The notes under the pieces were generated by a model. That model was given only the letters and a program-made list of their open reading frames with translations, was not told where the DNA came from and ran no database searches. Positions 36,098-45,017 of a stretch of 64,000 nt of DNA are shown here, in pieces. Numbering within the stretch: position 1 is the stretch's first letter; each line of letters starts with the position of its first letter. The DNA is taken from positions 48,113-112,112 of the forward strand of contig NZ_LMUF01000023.1 of assembly GCF_009766085.1 (NCBI RefSeq), in the 5' to 3' direction. Source of the DNA: Burkholderia sp. S171. Lineage in GTDB: Bacteria > Pseudomonadota > Gammaproteobacteria > Burkholderiales > Burkholderiaceae. The position numbers and the translations under genes are program-made.

Positions 36098-36527
36098 AGC
36101 TGCGACCCCAAAGGTCTTGACCGCCAGCGCGCCAGTTGAAGTGCCTTTCCACGACGTCGACGCCATGAACGTTTGCTGGCATGGCCACTACTTGAAGTAC
36201 TTCGAGATCGGCCGGGCCGCGCTGCTTCGCGTGTTCGACTACGACTATCGCGAGATGCAGGCGTCGGGTTATCTCTGGCCCATCGTCGAAGTGCATCTCA
36301 AGTACGTGCGCCCGGCTACTTACGGGCAGCAGATCGAAGTACGCGCACAGTTGCTGGAATATGAAAACCGCCTGAAAATTGGCTACGAGATTGTCGATGC
36401 CGCTTCAGGCGAGCGGCTGACCAAGGGCTATACGATCCAGGTCGCTATTCACGCCGCGACGCAAGAATTGCAGTTCGTATCACCGCCCGTGATGATCGAG
36501 AAACTGGAGCGCGCATGGGCACGTTGA
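36090..36527 (+). CDS. 4HBT-type acyl-ACP/CoA thioesterase (ApeK-type)
   Basis: A 145-residue single hot-dog domain with the thioesterase motif FHDVDAMNVCWHGHYLKYFE, where the first Asp and the conserved HGHYLKY match YbgC-like enzymes. It should release or edit acyl chains on the carrier proteins. It overlaps the ammonia-lyase gene by 8 bases and the LolA-like gene by 13. It resembles the small thioesterases always found in aryl polyene clusters. Confidence 0.88.
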   Translation: MIEAATPKVLTASAPVEVPFHDVDAMNVCWHGHYLKYFEIGRAALLRVFDYDYREMQASGYLWPIVEVHLKYVRPATYGQQIEVRAQLLEYENRLKIGYEIVDAASGERLTKGYTIQVAIHAATQELQFVSPPVMIEKLERAWAR

Positions 36528-37162
36528 ATTGGCGTAGCGCCGTCGCCGCTTTATTGATTGTGCTGTCCGCGCCGGTGTTCGCCGCGCAGCCTGCATCGGC
36601 AAGCGATACGAATCTCGTTTCGCAGATAGCCACGCATCTTGCTCAAGCGAAGGGCGTTCGCGCGCAGTTCACGCAAACTCAAACCCTTGCCGCGATGAAA
36701 CAGCCGCTCGTCAGCACGGGCTCGCTGGTTTTTTTTCGTGAACGGGGCGTGATCTGGCAGATCGATACACCGTACAAAGCGACCTACGTCATCACCGACA
36801 CCGGCGTGAGCGAAGTGAATGCCAACGGCCAGCGGATGAACTCGAAGAGCAGCGACGGCGTGCGCGGTGTGGCACAGGTCTCACGGATGATGCGCGCAAT
36901 GCTGGGTGGCGATCTCTCTGCGCTCTACGCACAATTCGACGTGCACGCGGACGGCACACCGGCGCAATGGCGTATGCAACTGACGCCGAATCAACCGCAA
37001 CTCGCGCAGTCGATCAAGGGCCTTGAGATGAGCGGCGGGGACTACTTGCAGGCACTGCGCATTACGCTTGCGAATGGTGATGTGACGCGTATCGACTTTG
37101 CGAACAGCGCGGCGGTGAGCGAGTTGCCGCCGGCCGATCGCACGCTGTTCGGAGGGCCGTAA
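36515..37162 (+). CDS. LolA-like periplasmic carrier (ApeL-type)
   Basis: A 215-residue LolA-family protein with a signal peptide (basic MGTLNWR, then AVAALLIVLSAPVFA cleaved near residue 24). The mature part is the incomplete-barrel fold that shuttles hydrophobic lipoprotein or lipid moieties through the periplasm (RAQFTQTQTLAAMKQPLVSTGSL). In this context it likely carries the polyene-lipid to the outer membrane rather than lipoproteins. It ends on the start of the MMPL exporter (TAATG). Confidence 0.85.
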   Translation: MGTLNWRSAVAALLIVLSAPVFAAQPASASDTNLVSQIATHLAQAKGVRAQFTQTQTLAAMKQPLVSTGSLVFFRERGVIWQIDTPYKATYVITDTGVSEVNANGQRMNSKSSDGVRGVAQVSRMMRAMLGGDLSALYAQFDVHADGTPAQWRMQLTPNQPQLAQSIKGLEMSGGDYLQALRITLANGDVTRIDFANSAAVSELPPADRTLFGGP

Positions 37163-39576
37163 TGCAGTTGCCGCAATCGCAATCACAGGTCGCAAAACCG
37201 GCGTGGAGTATACGCGTCGGTTGGCTGCTGCTCGCGCTTGTCGCAACGCTTTATTGCGTGTGGCGATTTGCCGGGCCGTCGCCGTTGCAGACGAACCTGC
37301 TTGCGTTATTGCCCGCAACGGAAGCGGATCCGGTCGCTGAAAAAGCCGTCGATACCCTGGCGACCGCGCTGGGTGATCGTACGGTTTTTCTCGTGACCAG
37401 TAACGACGCAGCGCACGTCAAAGCCGCGGCGAAACAGCTTGGGGCGACGTTGTCGGCAAGCGGAGCGTTCGGCTCGGTGACAGCGGAATTACCCCCGTTC
37501 GATGTATCGAAGATCGCCGGGCTGTACATGCCGTATCGATTCGGCTTGCTTGCACCTGCCGATCGCACCGCGCTCGCAGACGGTACGCTTTCCTTGCACG
37601 ACACACTCGCGCGACGCCTCTATAGCCCGCTGCATGGCGGGCTTGCGACTCAACTCGCCGACGATCCGTTCGGCTGGCTCGAACACTGGCTTTCGGGGTT
37701 GCCGCTTGCCACTTCGAACCTGGAGGTGGAAGACAGTTTACTCGTGGCGCATCGAGGCAATGCGACGAGTGTTCTTGTGATGGCGACGTTGCCGGGTTCG
37801 GCGTACGAATCGAAGGTCCAGCATGCGGTCCATGAAGCCGTGGCGCACGGCGAAAGTTCTCTCAAGCAAAGTTTCCCCGATGTCACTTTAGCCCGCGCCG
37901 GCGCTGTTTTCTACGCGGAGGCGGCGCGCGCTGCTTCAGAGCGGGAGGTGCATCTGATCGGTATCGCATCGCTCTGCGGCATTGCGCTGCTGATGTTGTG
38001 GGTGTTCCGTTCGCCGCGGCTGATCCTGCTTGGCTTTGTCTCGACAGCGCTCGGTATTGTCTGCGCGCTCGCCGCCACCATGCTGATATTCGGCAAGCTG
38101 CATCTGCTGACGCTCGTGTTCGGCGCGAGTTTGATCGGGGAGGCGGTTGACTATTCGATCCAGTATTTTGTTGTTTACCTTGGTGCAGGGAAAGCCTGGG
38201 ATGCACAGCGCGGCGTGCGTGCCGTCAGGCCGGCGTTGACGGTTGCGCTGACGACAAGCCTGCTGGGTTACGCCATCCTCACGTGGGTCCCGTTCCCTGC
38301 GCTCAAGCAGATCGCTTGTTTTGCAATAGTAGGTATCTGTACCGCGTTTGCTTCGGTGCTGTGGTTGCTACCGGCGTTGTTGATCCGCGCGCCCAAGCGC
38401 AGTCCGCAGCGCGTATTCGATGGAGCGGCACGTCTGCTTAACGCATGGCGCGCGGTGATCGGCGGACGGCGAGCGTGGTGTGTTGCTGCTCTTCTGCTGG
38501 TTGTTGCCGTGCCGGGATGGCTCCGGCTTACGAGTGACGACGACATCCATCTGCTGATCCAACGAGATCCTGTACTCATGGCGCAGGAGCAGAAGGTTCG
38601 CGACGCGGTCGGTTTCGACAACACCTCGCAGTTCTTCGTCGTGCGTGGTGAAACACCCGAGATCGTGCTGGAGCGGGCAGAGGCACTCGGCGCGAAGCTC
38701 GACGGTTTGACGGGCGCGGCCCGGCTGAGTAGTTGGCAATCGATAACGTCGTTTGTCCCGTCGGCGAAGCGGCAAGACGAAGACCATACGCTGCTCAGTC
38801 AACGCGTATTCAACGATCCGTCCGCGTTACGCGCGACGCTTGTTCAAGCTGGTTTCCGCGATGAAGTCGCTGACGCGTGGCTCGCGGCTTACGCTAAGTC
38901 GGACCATGCGGTACTGAGCGTCGATAGCTGGCTTGCAGCGCCATGGTCGCAACCGTTCCGTCACTTGTGGCTTGGCAGAGTTGACCCGGCATCAGCGTCG
39001 GGCGGTTACGCCGCCGTCGTGATTCCGCAGGGCGTTACACCGGCGAATCAACCTGTGCTGATCTCCACCGCGCGCGCATTACCGGGCGTCACCTTTGTCG
39101 ATAAAGCCGCGAGCGTATCGACGCTATTCGGTGCTTATCGAATCGATAGCGGCATCTGGCTGGCGGGCGCGCTGCTGCTAGTGCTCTTGCTGATGATGGC
39201 GCGCTACCGGCCGCTCGGCGGCGTTGTTGTCACGCTGCCGGTGTTGCTGGCGGTGGGCGTGACGCTCGCCGTCTTCGGCTATGCAGGCGTGCCGCTGAAT
39301 CTGTTCAACTGGCTGGCATTGATGCTCGTGCTCGGCGTCGGCGCAAACTATGCCGTATTCCTACGCGAAGGCGCCGCGCGCGCGGACGCCGATCTCGGCG
39401 CGGTGTGGACGGGCGTGTTGCTGTCGGCGGCAACGACCTTGCTTTCCTTTGGCTTGCTCGCCATGAGTGCGATGCCCGCGCTAAGGAGTTTCGGCGCGAC
39501 GCTTGCTCTCGGTATAGCGGTATCGGTGTTGCTTGCGCCCATCGGCATGCCATCGGAACGAAGGAGGGCCGCATGA
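37162..39576 (+). CDS. MMPL/RND-family exporter (ApeM-type)
   Basis: An 804-residue inner-membrane transporter of the MMPL superfamily. There is one N-terminal helix (residues ~17-35), a large periplasmic domain, five helices near 270-430 with the GEAVDYSIQYF motif, a second periplasmic domain and five helices near 660-795. This is the RND two-fold repeat. It should flip or export the polyene lipid across the inner membrane, working with the LolA-like carrier next door. It overlaps both neighbours. Confidence 0.88.
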   Translation: MQLPQSQSQVAKPAWSIRVGWLLLALVATLYCVWRFAGPSPLQTNLLALLPATEADPVAEKAVDTLATALGDRTVFLVTSNDAAHVKAAAKQLGATLSASGAFGSVTAELPPFDVSKIAGLYMPYRFGLLAPADRTALADGTLSLHDTLARRLYSPLHGGLATQLADDPFGWLEHWLSGLPLATSNLEVEDSLLVAHRGNATSVLVMATLPGSAYESKVQHAVHEAVAHGESSLKQSFPDVTLARAGAVFYAEAARAASEREVHLIGIASLCGIALLMLWVFRSPRLILLGFVSTALGIVCALAATMLIFGKLHLLTLVFGASLIGEAVDYSIQYFVVYLGAGKAWDAQRGVRAVRPALTVALTTSLLGYAILTWVPFPALKQIACFAIVGICTAFASVLWLLPALLIRAPKRSPQRVFDGAARLLNAWRAVIGGRRAWCVAALLLVVAVPGWLRLTSDDDIHLLIQRDPVLMAQEQKVRDAVGFDNTSQFFVVRGETPEIVLERAEALGAKLDGLTGAARLSSWQSITSFVPSAKRQDEDHTLLSQRVFNDPSALRATLVQAGFRDEVADAWLAAYAKSDHAVLSVDSWLAAPWSQPFRHLWLGRVDPASASGGYAAVVIPQGVTPANQPVLISTARALPGVTFVDKAASVSTLFGAYRIDSGIWLAGALLLVLLLMMARYRPLGGVVVTLPVLLAVGVTLAVFGYAGVPLNLFNWLALMLVLGVGANYAVFLREGAARADADLGAVWTGVLLSAATTLLSFGLLAMSAMPALRSFGATLALGIAVSVLLAPIGMPSERRRAA

Positions 39577-40757
39577 ACGGGCCACGGGTTTATCTACACG
39601 CGCTCGGCATGATCAATGCGCTCGGCGAGAGTATCGACGCGATTGTGCCGGCGCTCGCGGCCGGCATTTCACCCGGCATGGGAATAATCCACACCGGCAT
39701 CGGCGATGCGTTTGCCGGCAGCGTGACCGTGCCACTCGATCTCGCGCCTCCGGATTCGCTCGCGCATTACGACTGCCGCAATAACCGGTTGCTGCTCGCC
39801 GCACTCGCACAGGTCGCACCGGCAGTAGAAGCCGCGCGCGAGCGTTACGGTGCGCATCGGATTGGCGTGGTGCTTGGCACGAGTACATCGGGTATCGAAG
39901 CGGCTGAGGCTGCGTTTGTGTATCAGGCGCAAGCAGGCAAGTTGCCGGTGGGCTTCGACTATCGGCAAGTTGAAATTGGCGCGGTGGCGCCGTTCGCCGC
40001 CGCAGCGCTCGACCTCCATGGCCCGGCATTCACGATCTCGACCGCGTGCACATCGAGCGCCAAGGCGTTCGTCTCCGCGCGTCGGTTGCTCCAGTTGCAC
40101 TTGTGCGATGCGGTGGTGGTCGGCGGCGTAGATTCGTTATGCGAACTAACTGTGCAGGGTTTCGCGTCGCTCGAGTCGACCAGTGCGGTCCGCTCCAATC
40201 CGATGAGCCGCAATCGCTGCGGGATCAATGTGGGCGAAGGCGCTGCCGTGTTCCTGATGAGCCGCGACGAAGGCGCGGTCATACTCGCGGGCGTGGGTGA
40301 ATCGAGCGATGCGTATCATATTTCCGCGCCCGATCCACACGGCGCGGGCGGTGAAATCGCATTGCGCGCAGCACTGGCGGATGCCGGTCTTACGCCAGCC
40401 AATATTGCTTATGTGAACCTCCATGCAACGGCTACGCGCAAGAACGACGACATGGAAGCGCACCTGATGGCGCGGGTGTTCAAGGACGGCGTTGCGGCCA
40501 GCGGCACCAAGCCGCTGACCGGGCATCAACTTGGCGCAGCGGGCGCGACTGAACTCGGGTTCGCGTGGCTCACGCTCGCGCGCGACGATGTCGCTTTGCC
40601 GCGTCATCTGTGGGACGGTGAGGCTGACCCGGCGTTGCCGCCGCTCGATCTGGTCGAAGGGGAGCGGTACTTGTCACACGCAACGGGCGCACAGTACGTG
40701 ATGAGCAATTCGTTTGCATTCGGTGGCAGCAACGTCAGCCTGATTCTCGGCCGGTGA
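39573..40757 (+). CDS. Beta-ketoacyl-ACP synthase (ApeO-type)
   Basis: A 394-residue ketosynthase. Active-site Cys159 lies in ISTACTSSAK; the two His residues are in LHATATRKND and TGHQLGAAG. The Gly-rich C-terminus FAFGGSNVSLILG is typical. It should catalyse decarboxylative condensation and pair with the Cys-less chain-length-factor-like protein made from the start of the operon. The ATG at 39573 overlaps the exporter stop. Confidence 0.9.
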   Translation: MNGPRVYLHALGMINALGESIDAIVPALAAGISPGMGIIHTGIGDAFAGSVTVPLDLAPPDSLAHYDCRNNRLLLAALAQVAPAVEAARERYGAHRIGVVLGTSTSGIEAAEAAFVYQAQAGKLPVGFDYRQVEIGAVAPFAAAALDLHGPAFTISTACTSSAKAFVSARRLLQLHLCDAVVVGGVDSLCELTVQGFASLESTSAVRSNPMSRNRCGINVGEGAAVFLMSRDEGAVILAGVGESSDAYHISAPDPHGAGGEIALRAALADAGLTPANIAYVNLHATATRKNDDMEAHLMARVFKDGVAASGTKPLTGHQLGAAGATELGFAWLTLARDDVALPRHLWDGEADPALPPLDLVEGERYLSHATGAQYVMSNSFAFGGSNVSLILGR

Positions 40758-41266
40758 TGACTATGACGACCTCTATAAATAACAGCGGCTTTGGCGCCAT
40801 TGAAACGATCTTGCCGCACCGGGGCACGATGCTGCTGCTCGACGGCGTCAGCGCCTGCACGGACGAAACCCTGAGCGCTTATGCAAGCGTTCGTGGCGAT
40901 GCCTGGTATGCCGACGAAGACGGCGCGATGCCGGCGTGGATCGGCATCGAACTGATGGCCCAGGCAATCGCCGCTCACGTCGCTTTACTCGCGACGCGCG
41001 CAGGCGGTCAGGCACGTCCGGGCGTGCTGCTCGGATCGCGTCGATACGAAGCGCATAGTCCGGCGTTTGCGCGCGATGCCCGGTTGCGCATCGAAGTGAA
41101 AGAACTGCTGCGTGGCAGTGAAGGCCACGGCGCGTACGAATGCTCGATCCATCATGACCAGGAACACGACCTGAATCGCAGCAGCGTGTGCTGCGCCGAG
41201 GCCGTTATCAAGGTGTATCAACCGGCTGATTTTCAGTCGTTTATTGTTGGGAGTTTCGGATCATGA
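40757..41266 (+). CDS. Hot-dog 3-hydroxyacyl-ACP dehydratase (ApeP-type)
   Basis: A 169-residue hot-dog protein starting MTMTTSINNSGFG; LPHRGTMLLLDGV is a FabZ-like substrate-groove motif and GIELMAQAIAAH holds the catalytic Glu region. The usual HFPxxPxxPG His loop is absent, which fits a partner subunit that works with the dehydratase domain fused to the ligase. The GTG at 40754 or ATG at 40757 overlaps the ketosynthase stop; ATG at 40763 is a third option. Confidence 0.8.
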   Translation: MTMTTSINNSGFGAIETILPHRGTMLLLDGVSACTDETLSAYASVRGDAWYADEDGAMPAWIGIELMAQAIAAHVALLATRAGGQARPGVLLGSRRYEAHSPAFARDARLRIEVKELLRGSEGHGAYECSIHHDQEHDLNRSSVCCAEAVIKVYQPADFQSFIVGSFGS

Positions 41267-41988
41267 GCCGGCGTGTTCTTGTAACGGGCGCAAGCCGCGG
41301 CATTGGCCGCGCGATAGCGTATCAACTCGCGACAGACGGCTTCACGGTCTCCGTGCATTGCCGCAGCGGTCGCACTGAAGCTGAAGCTGTCGCGACCGGC
41401 ATTGCCGCGCAGGGCGGTTCGGCACGGGTGCTGCAATTCGATGTACGCGACCGCGCCGCATGCCGCGAAGTGCTTGAAGCAGACGTGGCCGCCCATGGCG
41501 CGTATTACGGCATCGTCTGTTGCGCGGGCGTAACGCGTGACGCGGCGTTCCCGGCGCTCACCGAAGAGGACTGGGACATCGTGATCGAAACCGGTCTCGA
41601 CTCTTTCTATAACGTCGTGCATCCGCTGACCATGCCGCTCGTGCGCGCGAAGCAGGGCGGCCGTATCGTTACGATCGCCTCGGTATCCGGCGTCATGGGC
41701 AATCGCGGCCAGGTGAACTACAGCGCGGCGAAGGCCGGGCTTATTGGTGCCACGAAGGCGCTCGCCGTCGAACTGGCGACGCGCAACATCACTGTCAACT
41801 GCGTGGCGCCTGGATTGATCGATACCGGCATGCTTGAGGGCGTGCCGCTCGAACACGCGTTGAAGACGGTGCCGATGAACCGCGTCGGGCAACCGGCCGA
41901 AGTGGCGTCCGTGGTGAGCTTTCTCATGTCGGATGCGGCCTCGTACATCACGCGTCAAGTGATCGGCGTCAATGGCGGGATGATCTGA
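41263..41988 (+). CDS. FabG-like 3-oxoacyl-ACP reductase (ApeQ-type)
   Basis: A 241-residue classical SDR with NADPH motif TGASRGIG (residues 8-15), CCAGVT, the catalytic Ser in ASVSGVMG and Tyr/Lys in YSAAKAG. It reduces 3-oxoacyl-carrier intermediates, giving the hydroxyl that the dehydratases remove to make conjugated double bonds. It is overlapped by 4 bases at the start, and the stop overlaps the next start. Confidence 0.92.
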   Translation: MSRRVLVTGASRGIGRAIAYQLATDGFTVSVHCRSGRTEAEAVATGIAAQGGSARVLQFDVRDRAACREVLEADVAAHGAYYGIVCCAGVTRDAAFPALTEEDWDIVIETGLDSFYNVVHPLTMPLVRAKQGGRIVTIASVSGVMGNRGQVNYSAAKAGLIGATKALAVELATRNITVNCVAPGLIDTGMLEGVPLEHALKTVPMNRVGQPAEVASVVSFLMSDAASYITRQVIGVNGGMI

Positions 41989-43214
41989 TGAAGCGCGTCG
42001 TCATTACGGGCATGGGTGGTGTCACGGCGTTCGGCAACGCCTGGGACGAGATCGAAGCAAACTTGAGAAGCGGCCGCAACGCTGTGCGCCGGATGCCCGA
42101 GTGGGACTACTTCGAGTTGCTGCATACACGGCTCGCGTGCCCCTTGCCCGCCTTCACGACGCCCGCTCACTACCCGCGCAAGAAAACCCGTTCGATGGGA
42201 CCCGTGTCCCTGTATTCGGTGCGCGCGAGCGAACTGGCGCTGGCCGATGCGGGTCTCGCCGACGATCTCACGATCAAGGACGGCCGCATGGGCGTGGCGT
42301 ACGGATCGTCGTCCGGATCGGTCCAGCCGATTCGTGCCTTCGGCAAGATGATCGAAACAGGTTCGATGAGCGACGTGACCTCGAATAGCTACGTGCAGAT
42401 GATGCCGCATACCACGGCCGTCAACGTCAGCCTGTTCTGGGACCTGAAGGGCCGGATTGTGCCGACATCGTGCGCGTGTGCATCGGGCAGTCAGGCGATT
42501 GGTTACGCCTACGAGATGATTGCGGCTGGCAAACAGACGCTGATGCTCGCGGGCGGCGCTGAAGAATTGTCCGGGCCGGCCGTCGCTGTGTTCGACACGC
42601 TCTATGCCACGAGCACGCGCAACGACGAGCCGCATCTGACTCCGCGCCCGTTCGATGTCGCCCGTGACGGCCTCGTGGTCGGTGAAGGCGCGGCGACTTT
42701 GGTGCTCGAAGAGTATGAACATGCGATTGCACGCGGGGCGCGCATTCATGCGGAAATCGTAGGTTTTGGATGCAACTCGGATGGGGCGCACATGACGCAG
42801 CCATCGGCCGAGACCATGGCCTTCGCGATGCAGCTCGCGCTGCGCGATGCACAGCTTTCGGCTGAAGCCATTGCCTACGTCAACGCGCATGGCACGTCGA
42901 CGGATCGAGGCGATGTAGCGGAAAGCCACGCGACCGCGCAGACCTTCGGCGCGCGTGTACCGATCAGTTCGCTGAAGAGTTACGTTGGCCACACGCTGGG
43001 CGCGTGCGGCGCGCTGGAGGCGTGGTGGACCATCGAAATGATGAAGCGTAACTGGTATGCCCCAACGCTGAACCTGACGCAGGTTGATCCGGCTTGCGCG
43101 CCGCTCGACTACATCATGGAGTGCGGCCGTACGATCGACGCGGAATATGTGATGAGCAACAACTTCGCGTTCGGCGGCATCAATACGTCGCTGATTTTCA
43201 GGCGCATGCCATGA
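41988..43214 (+). CDS. FabF-like beta-ketoacyl-ACP synthase (ApeR-type)
   Basis: A 408-residue ketosynthase. Active-site Cys164 lies in SCACASGS; His residues are in NAHGTSTDRGD and GHTLGACG. It is complete and catalytically competent. It is distinct from the other two ketosynthases of the cluster by its SCACASG site and could initiate the chain on the aryl starter. It overlaps neighbours by 1-4 bases. Confidence 0.9.
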   Translation: MKRVVITGMGGVTAFGNAWDEIEANLRSGRNAVRRMPEWDYFELLHTRLACPLPAFTTPAHYPRKKTRSMGPVSLYSVRASELALADAGLADDLTIKDGRMGVAYGSSSGSVQPIRAFGKMIETGSMSDVTSNSYVQMMPHTTAVNVSLFWDLKGRIVPTSCACASGSQAIGYAYEMIAAGKQTLMLAGGAEELSGPAVAVFDTLYATSTRNDEPHLTPRPFDVARDGLVVGEGAATLVLEEYEHAIARGARIHAEIVGFGCNSDGAHMTQPSAETMAFAMQLALRDAQLSAEAIAYVNAHGTSTDRGDVAESHATAQTFGARVPISSLKSYVGHTLGACGALEAWWTIEMMKRNWYAPTLNLTQVDPACAPLDYIMECGRTIDAEYVMSNNFAFGGINTSLIFRRMP

Positions 43215-44458
43215 GTGCGAGTATGTCTGCGCCCCGTGCTTTGTCACGCGTGGTCGTGACGGGCATGGGCATTGTGTCGTGCCTCGGTAATACGCTCGAT
43301 GAAGTGTCCGCCGCTTTGCGCGCAGGCCGAAGCGGTATCACGGGCGTCGATGCGTGGCGTGAACGGGGTCTGGCAAGTCAGGTGGCGGGTGTGGCGTCGA
43401 TCGCGGACGAACTGCCGTTCGATCGCAAGCTCGAACGTTTCATGGGCGATACGGCGCGTTTTGCATGCCATTCAGCGCGCAAGGCAATATTCGATGCCAA
43501 CCTTGATCCCTTCCTGTTGCGTTCGCCGCATGCCGGCGCGGTGATCGGCTCGGGCACCGGTACGTTCTCCGCTTATGACGCAGCGATGGTGATTGCTCAC
43601 ACGCGCGGTATCGAAAAAGTGCCGCCGTACGTGATCCCGCAAACGATGGGCAGCACTACATCGGCGAACGTCGCTCAGGTGTTTGGGCTGGAGGGCATGA
43701 CCTATTCGCCTTCCTCGGCTTGCACGACATCGGCGCTTGCAATTGGTCAAGCGATGCAACTGATCCAGACCGGCCGCCAGCAGATCGTACTCGCAGGCGG
43801 CAGCGAAGCGTTGCACGACAACATGACCCTGCAGTTCGATGCAATGGGCGCATTGTCGCGGCGTTTCAACGACACGCCTCAACGGGCCTCGCGTCCCTAT
43901 GACAGCATGCGCGATGGTTTCGTGATTGCGTCAGGCGGTGGCGTGCTGGTGCTGGAGTCGCTGGATCACGCGTTGTCACGGGGCGCACGCATTCATGCCG
44001 AACTGACGGGCTTCGGCCATTGCACCGACGCAGCCGGCATGGTGAGTCCGCATGCATCGGGCATCGCGCGCGCGATGCGTGGCGCACTCGACGAAGCAGG
44101 CACACGTCCGTCGTATATCAACACGCACGCACCTTCGACGCCTCTTGGCGACGTCGAAGAACTGGATGCGTTGTGCGATGTATTTGGCGACGACATCCCG
44201 TTGTTTTCATCGACGAAGGGATTGTCCGGCCATCCGCTTGGCGCCTGTGGCGTGCACGAAGCGATCTACGCGTTGCTGATGATGCGCGATGGTTTTATCG
44301 CCGGAACAGGGCCGATAGAAACGCCCGATCCACGCACGAACGGCATGCCGCTCGTGCGCACGTCGCGACCCATGACCATAGACACCGCGATGTCGATTTC
44401 ATTCGGGTTCGGCGGCAGTTGCGCCAGCTTGATCTTCGACGCGTGGAAGGGCGCTTGA
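43211..44458 (+). CDS. FabB-like beta-ketoacyl-ACP synthase
   Basis: A 415-residue ketosynthase with Cys171 in SPSSACTTSALAIG and the second His in LSGHPLGACG. The first His motif reads NTHAPSTPLGD, with Ala-Pro where most family members have Gly-Thr. The TTSA Cys loop looks FabB-like. It is the last gene of the uninterrupted operon core. A third full ketosynthase beyond the ApeO and ApeR types suggests either a separate starter condensation or the C8-like unsaturation step; which cannot be told from sequence. Confidence 0.88.
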   Translation: MSASMSAPRALSRVVVTGMGIVSCLGNTLDEVSAALRAGRSGITGVDAWRERGLASQVAGVASIADELPFDRKLERFMGDTARFACHSARKAIFDANLDPFLLRSPHAGAVIGSGTGTFSAYDAAMVIAHTRGIEKVPPYVIPQTMGSTTSANVAQVFGLEGMTYSPSSACTTSALAIGQAMQLIQTGRQQIVLAGGSEALHDNMTLQFDAMGALSRRFNDTPQRASRPYDSMRDGFVIASGGGVLVLESLDHALSRGARIHAELTGFGHCTDAAGMVSPHASGIARAMRGALDEAGTRPSYINTHAPSTPLGDVEELDALCDVFGDDIPLFSSTKGLSGHPLGACGVHEAIYALLMMRDGFIAGTGPIETPDPRTNGMPLVRTSRPMTIDTAMSISFGFGGSCASLIFDAWKGA

Positions 44459-44501
44459 AAAATTTCTACTGACTGTAACAATAACTAACCGGGGAAACAC
44501 G

Positions 44502-44939
44502 ATGAAGAGCAAGTATGCGTTTGGTGGACTGATGGTGGTTGTAGCGACGTTGTCCGGGTGTGCCACGCAGGTGAAGTCCTTGCCGGTTGCGCCGGTGGTT
44601 GCTCAGTCTGCTCAGTCGGCACCGGGCGCGAAGGTCGCGTTGTATTTCGGCTCGCAGGATCATCCTGCCGTGCAGAGTCAGTTGGGACAAACCACGGCGT
44701 CGGTGCGTATCGCGCGTGAGACCAATGGGCAGGATGCGTCATGCAACCGCGCGCTCGCCGATGCGTTGGAGAAGTTGCGTGCGTATGCCCGGGACCGTCA
44801 CGCGAACGCCGTCATCAACATCGGGACGAGTTTTCATAGCACGGAATCAGCGTCGGCGACCGAGTTCACCTGTGGCGTGAGCCCAAGCGCGGCCGCCTTG
44901 CGGGTGCGTGGAGATGTTGTGGTGCTTGAGGCGCCGTAA
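44502..44939 (+). CDS. Small lipoprotein of the pigment cluster
   Basis: A 145-residue predicted lipoprotein: MKSKYAFGGLMVVVATLSGC has a basic start, a hydrophobic core and the lipobox LSGC (lipidated Cys20). The mature protein has a Ser/Ala-rich linker then a compact domain (DRHANAVINIGTSFHSTES), similar to short secreted proteins often mis-annotated as excinuclease in these clusters. It has its own ribosome site (CGGGGAAACACG) 43 bases after the last ketosynthase, same strand. The role is unknown, perhaps holding or sensing the polyene at the outer membrane. Confidence 0.7.
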   Translation: MKSKYAFGGLMVVVATLSGCATQVKSLPVAPVVAQSAQSAPGAKVALYFGSQDHPAVQSQLGQTTASVRIARETNGQDASCNRALADALEKLRAYARDRHANAVINIGTSFHSTESASATEFTCGVSPSAAALRVRGDVVVLEAP

Positions 44940-44975
44940 CCTGGAGTGAACGTGGAAATCTGAAGCAAAGCTGCG

Positions 44976-45011
44976 GTCAAGATCAAGATCAAGGCCAAGG
45001 CCAAGGCCAAG
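44976..45011 (+). repeat. Short tandem hexamer repeat
   Basis: Six units: GTCAAG, two ATCAAG and three GCCAAG, in the gap between the convergent lipoprotein and methyltransferase genes. It starts 37 bases after the lipoprotein stop. Slippage there would change only untranslated sequence. Confidence 0.7.
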
Positions 45012-45017
45012 GCCGAT

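Noticed and set aside
41955..43247. A 430-codon minus-strand frame opposite the FabF-like ketosynthase
   Set aside because: Shadow of a high-GC coding frame; translation is Arg/His-rich and has no ribosome site.
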